A DNA stretch of 31,705 nt, taken from the NCBI GenBank assembly GCA_964400875.1, contig CAYNWK010000041.1:1-31705 (forward strand), written 5' to 3'. The stretch is from CAYNWK01 sp964400875 (GTDB lineage: Bacteria; Chloroflexota; Anaerolineae; Anaerolineales; UBA4823). Of the stretch, positions 23,471-31,600 are shown piece after piece. The notes beneath the pieces were generated by a model. The model saw only the letters and a list, made by a program, of their open reading frames with translations. It was not told the DNA's origin and did not search any database. Both the position numbers and the translations under genes were made by a program. The stretch's first letter is position 1. Every line of letters begins with the position of its first letter.

Positions 23471-24577
23471 ATGTCCTATCAGCGGATCGTTGTTAAATTC
23501 GGCACCTCGACCCTGACGGCTGGGACCCCACACCTATCCCCACCGCGCATGGTCGATCTAATCCGCCAGATGGCGCAGCTCCACGCCCAGGGTAAGGAGC
23601 TCGTGGTCGTCTCTTCAGGAGCGATCGCGGTCGGCCGGGAGCTGTTGGATTTCCCCCGCTTACCCAAGGACATCCCGGCCAAACAGATGTTGGCGGCGAT
23701 CGGCCAGCCAAGGTTAATGGCTTTTTACGAACAGTTGTTTGGCCTCTATGGTCTCACCGTCGCACAGGTGTTGTTAACCCGCGCCGATCTGAGCGACCGC
23801 CATGGTTATCTCAACTCTCGCAATACGATCAGCGCCTTGATCACCCAACGAGTGGTGCCTATCGTCAATGAAAACGACACGGTCGCCACGGAGGAGATCC
23901 GCTTCGGGGATAACGACAACCTTTCCGCCCTGGTCGCCAATCTGATCGAAGCGGATTTGCTGTTAATGCTCACCGACCAACCCGGATTGTTCACCGCTGA
24001 CCCGCGCAGGGACCCGAACGCAGAGCTGGTCGCTGAGGTGAGCGACAGCGCCATCCCCGAATCGCTCTGGAAAGCGGCGGGCGGGGTGGCTAACGGCCTG
24101 GGAACGGGGGGAATGAGCACCAAGCTGCAGGCCGCAGACCTGGCGCGCCGTTCGGGTTCGACAGTAGTCATTGCCCGCGGAGGCGAAACTGAGGTGATCG
24201 CCCGGTTAGCCAGGGGCGAGGCGCTGGGGACGCGTTTTCTGCCGGTAACCTCGATCCACGAGAGCCGCAAACGCTACATCTTCGCCGGGGGACAGGCGGT
24301 AGGCAAGGTTTGCGTTGATGAGGGCGCCGTGAGAGCATTGCGAAGAGGCGGCAGCCTGCTTCCGGTTGGCGTCGTCGGCGTGGAAGGGCATTTCGAGCGA
24401 GGGGACACGATCCGGGTGGTCAATCCCGTGAACGAGGAAGTCGCCCGGGGATTGGTCAATTACGCGGCGGAGGATACCCGTCAGATCCTCGGACGCCAGT
24501 CCGACGAGATCGAAGAGATCCTCGGCTACGGGTATGGCGACGAATTAATTCACAGGAATGATATGGTGCTGCTATGA
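23471..24577 (+). CDS. proB: Glutamate 5-kinase (with C-terminal PUA domain)
   Basis: A 368-aa enzyme that phosphorylates L-glutamate, the first step of proline synthesis. ATG 23471 is preceded by GGAG (23462-23465), and MSYQRIVVKFGTSTLT is the normal start; an in-frame ATG 21 bases upstream is discounted. The amino-acid-kinase domain shows KFGTSTLT (9-16), VSSGAIAVGRELL (47-59), the proline-feedback/substrate region KQMLAAIGQPRLM and DRHGYLNSRNTI, VNENDTVATEEIRFGDND (glutamate binding), and GTGGMSTKLQAA (ATP site). Residues from about 280 form a PUA domain, as in E. coli ProB (367 aa). ATGA overlap with proA shows translational coupling. It is probably feedback-inhibited by proline, as is known for the family. 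Confidence 0.97.
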   Translation: MSYQRIVVKFGTSTLTAGTPHLSPPRMVDLIRQMAQLHAQGKELVVVSSGAIAVGRELLDFPRLPKDIPAKQMLAAIGQPRLMAFYEQLFGLYGLTVAQVLLTRADLSDRHGYLNSRNTISALITQRVVPIVNENDTVATEEIRFGDNDNLSALVANLIEADLLLMLTDQPGLFTADPRRDPNAELVAEVSDSAIPESLWKAAGGVANGLGTGGMSTKLQAADLARRSGSTVVIARGGETEVIARLARGEALGTRFLPVTSIHESRKRYIFAGGQAVGKVCVDEGAVRALRRGGSLLPVGVVGVEGHFERGDTIRVVNPVNEEVARGLVNYAAEDTRQILGRQSDEIEEILGYGYGDELIHRNDMVLL

Positions 24578-25839
24578 TGCAATCGATTGGAATCAATGCA
24601 AGGCGAGCATCCAGAGCGATGGCGCGCGCAGCCAGCGAACAAAAGGATGCATTGCTGTCCTGCCTGGCCGACGAGCTGCTCGCCGCCAGCGATAAGATCC
24701 TGGAAGCTAATTCGCAGGATGTCTCCCAGGCGCAGGCGAACGGTACCTCCGGGTCGTTATTGGACCGCCTGACGCTGACCGAGGCGAGATTAGAGGGGGT
24801 GGTCGCCGATTTGAGAAACGTGATCTCGCTCCCGGACCCGGTAGGCGAGCGCTTCGATGAAAAGACGCTGCCCAACGGGCTGCAAGTCCGCAAGCAACGG
24901 GTCCCCCTGGGCGTTTTAGGGGTGATTTATGAAGCGCGTCCCAACGTGACCGTAGACGTCGCCGGTCTGGCGTTAAAAACCGGCAACGCAGCCATCCTGC
25001 GCGGCGGAAGCGAGACGCTCAATTCCAACCGGGCGCTGATCGCCGTAATCCGGCGCGCCCTGGTTGAGACCAGTCTGCCGGAAGAGGCGATCCAGTTCAT
25101 CGATGACCCGGATCGCGCCCGGGTGGCCGAGCTGTTGGCGATGCATGACTACGTCGATATGCTGATCCCGCGCGGCGGCGCTGCACTGCACCAATACTGC
25201 CGGGAGAACAGCCGCATCCCGGTGATCACGGGTGGCATCGGCGTCTGCCATCTGTACGTCGATGAATCGGCCGATCTCGAGGCCGCCGTTGCGGTGATCC
25301 AGAACGCTAAGGTCCAGCGTCCCACGGTGTGCAACGCACTGGACACGGTCCTGGTGAATGAACGGGTTGCCGGAGAATTGCTGCCGCGTGTCGTCGACCG
25401 GCTTTCGCATGATGGGGTAACTTTCGTAGCGGACCCGACTGCATATGCGCTGCTCACGGAAAACGGAAAATCGAACGCTGCGCAGATCTCGCCTGCCGGG
25501 CCGGAAAGCTTCTCCACAGAATGGCTTTCTTTGGTGCTTGGGTTGAAAGTCGTCGCTGGTCTGGATGAAGCGCTGGCGCATATCGAAGCACACAGCACGG
25601 GACATTCGGACGGCATACTGACCCAAACACAGGCCAACGCCGAGCGCTTCGTGCGGGAGGTCGATTCTGCGGCGGTTTACGTCAACGCTTCGACGCGTTT
25701 CACCGATGGCGGCCAACTGGGTCTGGGCGCGGAAGTAGCGATCTCAACCCAACGCCTGCACGCGCGCGGGCCAATGGGTTTGCGCGAACTGACGACGTAT
25801 AAATGGGTGATCGTGGGAGAAAATCACGTGCGGCCCTAG
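24574..25839 (+). CDS. proA: Gamma-glutamyl phosphate reductase
   Basis: A 421-aa aldehyde-dehydrogenase-superfamily enzyme that reduces glutamyl-5-phosphate with NADPH to glutamate semialdehyde, which cyclises to pyrroline-5-carboxylate. The start overlaps the proB stop (ATGA); a second ATG follows immediately. Motifs are PLGVLGVIYEARPNVTVD (111-128), LKTGNAAILRGGSE (134-147), IPRGG (198-202), GIGVCHLYVDE (221-231) and the catalytic Cys253 in VQRPTVCNALDT. The C-terminal half has FTDGGQLGLGAEVAIST and ARGPMGL near the end, as expected for a full-length protein. The ProB-ProA pair forms a complex in E. coli, which fits the coupling here. proC is not in the window. Confidence 0.97.
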   Translation: MMQSIGINARRASRAMARAASEQKDALLSCLADELLAASDKILEANSQDVSQAQANGTSGSLLDRLTLTEARLEGVVADLRNVISLPDPVGERFDEKTLPNGLQVRKQRVPLGVLGVIYEARPNVTVDVAGLALKTGNAAILRGGSETLNSNRALIAVIRRALVETSLPEEAIQFIDDPDRARVAELLAMHDYVDMLIPRGGAALHQYCRENSRIPVITGGIGVCHLYVDESADLEAAVAVIQNAKVQRPTVCNALDTVLVNERVAGELLPRVVDRLSHDGVTFVADPTAYALLTENGKSNAAQISPAGPESFSTEWLSLVLGLKVVAGLDEALAHIEAHSTGHSDGILTQTQANAERFVREVDSAAVYVNASTRFTDGGQLGLGAEVAISTQRLHARGPMGLRELTTYKWVIVGENHVRP

Positions 25840-25862
25840 CGCCAATAACTTTTCGAAGCACC

Positions 25863-25918
25863 CAGCCCCCGGTCTTTGAGAAGCCTGTGAAGGTCTGCTC
25901 ATTCAACACCGGGGGCTG
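25863..25918. terminator. 11-bp GC-rich inverted repeat between convergent proA and kinase genes
   Basis: CAGCCCCCGGT (25863-25873) and ACCGGGGGCTG (25908-25918) are perfectly complementary with a 34-nt loop. It fills most of the 95-bp gap between two convergent stop codons, the place for a bidirectional terminator. Neither side has a real T-run, so the mechanism would not be the textbook one; it may act as a 3'-end stabiliser. Confidence 0.5.
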
Positions 25919-25934
25919 ATCGATTACCCTGCTC

Positions 25935-27629
25935 TTAAGGTTCCGGCAGGTCATAACAATTTCCGCTGTTGGCCTGAACGGAGTGATCGGGGTTGGCGAC
26001 GAGGATGCACATCTGGGTGGCCGCTTGCGGCCGCTGCGAAACCGAATATCCCGTGAACGGTCGCGGCCCGCCGTACAAAAACCAGGGTCCGCTGCCAGGG
26101 TTTCCCGCTTGCTCCGGTGGTACGGTGTTGAAAAAGAAGTGCACGTGCATGGCGTTCGGCAGGCTCTCGGTGAACTCGAAGGTTTCATAATCGACCACGT
26201 AGCGGTTTTGGTCGTCGATGGTAATGTCGTTAATGCGCGCGAAGGGTATGCCGGCCGGCACGGTTGGGGTGGGCGTGAGGGTGATCGTGGGCGTTGCAGT
26301 GGGCGGGGAAGTTTCGGTGATGGTTGGGGTCAGGGTTGCTTCTTGCGTCGGGGCTTCGGTGGTCGTGAGAACCACCGCCACCTGCTCCTGGGTTGCCGTG
26401 GCTTCGGGGGAGCTCCCCCTGCCAGCGAAGAACTGATTGTAAGCATATATCCCGCCGCCAATCAAACAGATTAACCCAATGATCACCACTCCGGCGCCGG
26501 CGAGCAGCGGGATTGGCAGACCGCTTCTCTTCGGCTGGGACGGCGCCATTGCACCGGTCGAAGAAGCAGACCCAGTCTGGGCAGGCTGTTCGACCGAAGT
26601 TCGAGAGCCTCCAGAGGGCCGTTCGACCGCTGTTCCTTGGGGAGGTATGGGAGGCGTCTGTTCGACGTACGTTCTACCAGGCGCATTCCGAGGGGTCTGC
26701 GGCTCGATACGCGTGGCTTGGGCGCCAGCCAGATCTTCAACGCGGGTAGCCCCAGGTTTTAAGGTATCCGCCTCTGCGCCGGCCGCGATGCGATCCTGGA
26801 CTTTCTTGAGGTCTGCAGATAATTCCGCAGCAGTCTGGTAGCGTTCTCCGGGATTTTTAGCAAGGGCCTTATTGATCACTGCGAAGAGATCGGAAGGGAC
26901 TTCAGGGTTGAGCTGGCGCACGTCCGGGATCGGATCGTTGACATGCATCATCATCAGCGTCATAGCCGAGTCGGCTTCGTATGGAGGATGACCGCTGACC
27001 ATCTCGTACAACATGACGCCGAGGGAGTAAATGTCGGTCCGCCTGTCGGGTTGTTCTCCCTTAATCTGCTCCGGAGACATGTACATGGCAGTCCCCACCA
27101 CGGCTCCGGTGGCAGTATGGCGCTGCCCCCCGATGATCTTGGCGATGCCGAAATCCATCAGGATGGCATCCCCCTGGACGCTGAGCATCACGTTGGCCGG
27201 TTTGATATCCCGGTGGATCATGCCGCGGTGGTGCGCGTAGTCCGCTGCGTTGCTGATATCCTGGGCGTATTTAAGCGCCTCTTTGATCGGCAATTTGCGG
27301 TCCGATTCGTTGAGGCGCTTCAAATGCTCCTGGAGCGTCTCCCCTGGGACAAATTCCAGCACCATGTAATAGACTTGATCGTCATGGTCGTAATCGTAGA
27401 CCTGGACGATGTTTGGGTGGCGCAGCTTGGCGACGGCGGTGGCTTCTTCTTCAAAACGCGCCACGAAGCCGGCATCGCTGGACAGGTGAGCGTGGATCAT
27501 CTTGACTGCGACGACGCGCTTCAAATTCGGGTCTGTCGCCTTATACACGGCGGACATGCCCCCTTGCCCAAGCAGCTCTTCAATGTGGTAGCGACCGCCA
27601 ATGCTTTTGCCGATCCAGGTATTGTTCAT
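25935..27629 (-). CDS. Transmembrane Ser/Thr protein kinase (PknB type) with extracytoplasmic domain
   Basis: A 564-aa receptor-like kinase. ATG 27629 has GGAG 8 nt upstream; an in-frame start 33 bases earlier overlaps the lipoprotein gene. The kinase domain spans about 14-275: GQGGMSAVY (21-29), Lys43 in VAVKM, HRDIKPANV (139-147), DFG (159-161), GTAMYMSPE (179-187), all complete. A low-complexity linker (276-370) carries five Thr-x-(Val/Ile)-Glu motifs at Thr295, 306, 320, 333 and 344. A single transmembrane helix spans about 371-398. Outside is a Thr/Pro-rich stalk (405-460), then a compact domain of about 100 residues with MHVHFFFNTVPP, GPWFLYGG and two cysteines (541, 558) that I do not recognise. 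It is the last gene of the FHA-exporter unit, 14 bp after the lipoprotein, so it probably phosphorylates the exporter. Confidence 0.95.
   Translation of the reverse strand: MNNTWIGKSIGGRYHIEELLGQGGMSAVYKATDPNLKRVVAVKMIHAHLSSDAGFVARFEEEATAVAKLRHPNIVQVYDYDHDDQVYYMVLEFVPGETLQEHLKRLNESDRKLPIKEALKYAQDISNAADYAHHRGMIHRDIKPANVMLSVQGDAILMDFGIAKIIGGQRHTATGAVVGTAMYMSPEQIKGEQPDRRTDIYSLGVMLYEMVSGHPPYEADSAMTLMMMHVNDPIPDVRQLNPEVPSDLFAVINKALAKNPGERYQTAAELSADLKKVQDRIAAGAEADTLKPGATRVEDLAGAQATRIEPQTPRNAPGRTYVEQTPPIPPQGTAVERPSGGSRTSVEQPAQTGSASSTGAMAPSQPKRSGLPIPLLAGAGVVIIGLICLIGGGIYAYNQFFAGRGSSPEATATQEQVAVVLTTTEAPTQEATLTPTITETSPPTATPTITLTPTPTVPAGIPFARINDITIDDQNRYVVDYETFEFTESLPNAMHVHFFFNTVPPEQAGNPGSGPWFLYGGPRPFTGYSVSQRPQAATQMCILVANPDHSVQANSGNCYDLPEP
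26589..26750 (-). repeat. Five T-x-(V/I)-E motifs in the kinase linker
   Basis: The coding sequence for linker residues 294-347 encodes ATRVE, ATRIE, RTYVE, GTAVE and RTSVE, with the threonines spaced 11, 14, 13 and 11 residues apart. The stretch between them is Pro/Gly/Gln-rich and shows no other repetition. The pattern looks like an array of equivalent phosphorylation or FHA-docking sites on the cytoplasmic side of the membrane. Confidence 0.7.
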
Positions 27630-27643
27630 TTGCTGATCTCCAC

Positions 27644-28669
27644 TTATTCTCCGATGAGCCACAGCCAGGCGTTATCGTACTGGCAAACGGTTCGTCCGGA
27701 TTCGCTCAATCCTACCATAGCGATAAAGCCGCGATCGAACTCCTTGTCCGCCTGTTCGAATGTTTCCATCCGCTGGCGGTGTTCGGCGCGGATCTGAGCG
27801 ACGACGGTTTGATACTCGGCTTGGCGTTGGACGTAATCCGCCATCGCTTCCGCGTCTGTTGGGTCTTCCGGCGCTTGCGGCGGGGGAGGAACGTAAGGTT
27901 GAGGCGGTGGATCGTTTGGGTTGACCTCACCGATCAGCGTCCCGTTCGTATAAATGGCGAACTGGCTGCCTCGCCCGACGACTGTCAGGCGATTGGTCGT
28001 ATCGTTGCGCCATTCGAACTGCGGATCGATCCCGTAGGCGTAGATATCCCGGCCGGTGACCAGTTCCCCGTCGACCATGACCCCGAAGACGACGTGCCCG
28101 CTAGCGCCGCGAGTGGCGATCACCAGGTATTGGTTGAGACCGTCCTGGTTTCCATCCGACCGCAGCACGAACCCGCAACCGGAGAGACCGGTGAAAGTGT
28201 TCCAGGTGATGTCGGCCGATACTACAAAGTCCGCAGCTACTGTGCCGATGTACTGGTTGGCGTAATCGTACTGCATATACCCTTCGATATCTAGAGTCAC
28301 AGGCGGGTGGATCCAGCCCGGCCGGCCGTTTTCGGGATCGACTCCATACTTGGGCAATTCCGCCCTATAAGGCGCGAAAGCTTCAGCGGTCGCCGCTTTT
28401 TGTTCTTCACTCAAGGAAGCCAGGGCATTCTGTGTTTCCAGGATGGCCTGGCTTTGGGCAGTAGCCTGGGCCTGGGCGGTCTGGATATTCCCAGCAGAAC
28501 TAAAGCCGCTGGCCGCAGCGGCAGTCGAGGTCAACCGGATCGATTCGCCTAAAGCAGCCACCGTGGCTTCCCGGTCAGCATCGGAGCTGCCCCCGACGCT
28601 GCAGGCCAACGCAGCAGCTGCCAGCGCAATGAAAACCAGGGACGAACGTGAGATAAGTTGCCGGTTCAC
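27644..28669 (-). CDS. Lipoprotein with a jelly-roll-like domain and C-terminal helical module; exporter partner candidate
   Basis: A 341-aa protein with a GTG start at 28669 directly after the exporter's TGA (TGAGTG), and AAGGA 8 nt upstream. Signal peptide with lipobox ALAC (Cys23). Residues 30-100 are an Ala/Gln-rich helix. Residues about 120-250 look like a concanavalin/DUF1080-type beta sandwich: DFVVSADITW, GCGFVLRSDG, NQYLVIATRG, NRLTVVGRGSQFAIYTNGTLIGEV. A Pro-rich hinge (254-266) leads to a charged helix (267-313) that aligns without gaps to a segment of the exporter's outer loop. The last residues contain CQYDNAWLWLIGE, resembling tryptophan-rich ends of similar domains. The function is unknown; tight linkage suggests an extracytoplasmic subunit or ligand sensor of the exporter. 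Confidence 0.75.
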   Translation of the reverse strand: MNRQLISRSSLVFIALAAAALACSVGGSSDADREATVAALGESIRLTSTAAAASGFSSAGNIQTAQAQATAQSQAILETQNALASLSEEQKAATAEAFAPYRAELPKYGVDPENGRPGWIHPPVTLDIEGYMQYDYANQYIGTVAADFVVSADITWNTFTGLSGCGFVLRSDGNQDGLNQYLVIATRGASGHVVFGVMVDGELVTGRDIYAYGIDPQFEWRNDTTNRLTVVGRGSQFAIYTNGTLIGEVNPNDPPPQPYVPPPPQAPEDPTDAEAMADYVQRQAEYQTVVAQIRAEHRQRMETFEQADKEFDRGFIAMVGLSESGRTVCQYDNAWLWLIGE

Positions 28670-31600
28670 TCAGGCGTCCTTGCGTTTCTGCAGGAAAAGG
28701 ATGGCTACAAATAGAATCACGCTGATACCGGCCTGGGCGACCCAGGTCGTCCCGATCTTGGTCAGGTAAGCGTCTTGATTCGCCTTGTTTACGAAAGTCC
28801 AGCCGAAATCTTTATTGAACTGGCCGACTACACCCTCTGCGGGTTCCACAGCGGCAGCGCGAGCGATCTGCCATTTTGCAAGGGCCTCCTGGTAGGAGAT
28901 CGCTTCCGCTTTATAGACATCGGCTTCAGCCTGGTAAGCTTCAAGGTCGTTTTTGTACTGCGCCTGGATCTGGTTTACTTCTGCCTCCCAGGTTTGCAGT
29001 TTGGCGAAAAACTCGGCCATCGCTACCTGGTCAGCCTGGTTTTCCGGCTCAACCGGCCGGGGCGGTATCGTCGGTTCAGGGGGCGGCGGCCTGAGCGCTG
29101 CGGGTTCTTCCGGCGGCGGTTGGTCGATCGCGGGGTTATAGAACTCACCCAGGCCGGGGAAACTGCAGTTATTGGGGTTTAGCATGTTCAAGCCCATGCA
29201 ATTACAACCGAAGGCCTGTTTATCCTCGAGCGACATCGCCTCGCGTGCTTCTTCAGGCAGATCCCAGCACACATCCGCAGCGACATCCGAGCCTACGCCG
29301 GTGATGCCCATGAAAGCTTCGAATGCCCACCGGGAAGATGTAGGCGCGCTGACGAATTCGGGCAATGGGATCAGCGCCCCACCAAGCACGATCTGAGGGA
29401 GCATCAATAAGATGATGATCAGCGGCGCGGAATTCGCGTTGGGAGCCAGAGCGGAAGCGAATAAGCCCAGCATCATACCGGCCATGGTAGCCAAAGCTAG
29501 GGTGATGTAGATAAATACGAATTCCAGCGCGCCGCCGGGCATGTCGAATGCCAGATAATGGACGATGACGTAGACTGCGGTCTGGTACAGGGCAAGCAGC
29601 GCGGCGACCCAAATTTTCGACATCACGTAAGGGACGATCTTGAGGTTGACCAACCGTTCCCGTTTATAGATGTCTTGTTCTTTGACGATCTCTCGCATTT
29701 GAGCCAGCCCGCCGACCATTATGCCGTAAATGGTAAGCAGGAAGAGGGTGATCATCACGTTCGGCAAGCTGCCGTCGTTGAAAGAGAACGGATCGCGGCC
29801 TAATAATACAGCCAGGAGGACATCCAGGAGACTGACGAGGGGCGCTGCGGCCAGCATCAGGATTAAACCGAATCGGTCACGCGTCAGGATCTTTAAATTG
29901 CGAGCGGATAAGATGAAAAACTGCCGCAGGGCCGATACCTGCCGGCGGTTGCGGCCAACCTGCCGCTGGACTGGTCCCCGGCCGTGTCCATTTGTGGGAG
30001 GGGAAAGATCGCGCCTCTCAAGCTGCTCAACGATATTTTTTTGATAGGCCGGATGCGCCTGGTACCGTTCGGCCCATTGCTCGGCCGATCCCAGATTGGG
30101 ATCGTCCAGGATGGCGTAGATTTCGTCGAACTCGATGTCGTGCGCCCGGCGATCGCGCTCAGACCGGTACCTGTCAAAATATTTCAAAGCTTCATCGGGC
30201 GGCCCGAACCAGGCCATATACCCGCCGCGCGCCAGGAAGATTACTTTATCCGCCAGCATCACGTTCTTGGTTGCGTGGGTGATCAAAACAATGGTGCGGC
30301 CCTGGTCTGCCAGGCGGCGCATAAGCTGCATGAGCGCCGTTTCTGTGCCGGGGTCAAGCCCGGAAGTGGGTTCGTCGAGGAAGAACAACCCCGGCTTGGT
30401 GAGCAGCTCTACACCAATGGAAACACGTTTCTGCTGCCCGCCGCTCAATCCGCTGATCTGGACATCCTTGCGGTGGGTGAGATCGAGATCATCGAGCACT
30501 TCCATGATGCGTTGGTGCCGTTCTTGTTTGGTTGTGTCCGGCGGCATACGCAATTGAGCGGAATAATCCAGCGCCTGGTAGACGGTCAGCTCCATGTGGA
30601 TGATGTCTTTTTGGGGGACGAAGCCGATCTCATTCCGAATGGCGTCGAAGTTTTTGTAAACTTCGATATCGTTGACCAGGACGCGACCATGGGTCGCCGG
30701 GCGGTAGCCAGCGATCGCATCGACCAGGGTAGATTTACCGCCGCCGCTTTGCCCAACGACCACGATGAATTCACGCGGTTGGAAAACGGCGGAAATATTC
30801 TTCAGAATGTTCAGGTCTTTGCGCACCCATTTGTTCAGACCGATGGCTTCGACTCGCAGCCCTTTTGTCTCATCGAATTGGGCCAGTTGATCTTCCCCCA
30901 TCACAAAGCGATATAACCCGATGCGGATGGTGTCATCCGGCTTCAGCCACACATCGCCTTCCACACGCTGGTCGTTTACAAACGTGCCGTTCGAACTGCG
31001 CAGGTCCCTCACCCTGTAGCGCTGTCCGATGCGCTCGATTTGGGCGTGGTAACGGGAGACCGTCGGAACGTTGAGGACCACATCGTTCGTAGGGTCACGC
31101 CCAATTTGCAGGACGGTTTTTTCCCCCAGGTAAATCGGGTGGGCTGCGGTAGCCTCCGCTTCGGAGGGCGACTGGTAGGACATCGTGACCATCATGCCCG
31201 GGTCCAGGCTCCCAATGCGCAAAGTGTCTTTATGCCGTAAAACCTTTGGAGAGGAAAGCGCACGTCCTTCAAAGAAAACGGGATTACTGGCGTCCGACAA
31301 TACGGCTAAACGGTAGCTGCCATCCACGCGTTCGATGCGGGCATGGTGTCGGGAGACGATCTGGGAGTTTATGACGATATCGTTGTCCGGCGCTCGCCCG
31401 AGTGTATAGGCCTCCTTCGTCAAGGAATACTCCAGCGGCTCGCGGCCGGCAACCGTGACGAGCAACTGGGGCGGCGTGGTTGGAGCGGACCCAGGCAGCT
31501 GTTCCGCGATCATCGTCGCGGCAACACCGCCGACCACCCCTTGTTCTTGTACGGGTAGATCGTCAAGAGAAGCGCGCCTGGGTTGAGGCGCAGAATATAC

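Noticed and set aside
24973..25716. 247-codon frame on the minus strand within proA
   Set aside because: It lies wholly inside a well-conserved proA, with no ribosome-binding site or protein features.
26943..27797. Long open frame (284 codons) antisense to the kinase and lipoprotein
   Set aside because: It is the mirror of a complete kinase domain in GC-rich coding DNA, has no recognisable motif and crosses two real genes.
29984..30916. Open frame of 310 codons on the plus strand across the exporter
   Set aside because: It is antisense to Walker A, the signature and Walker B of the ABC domain. The composition is that of a shadow frame.
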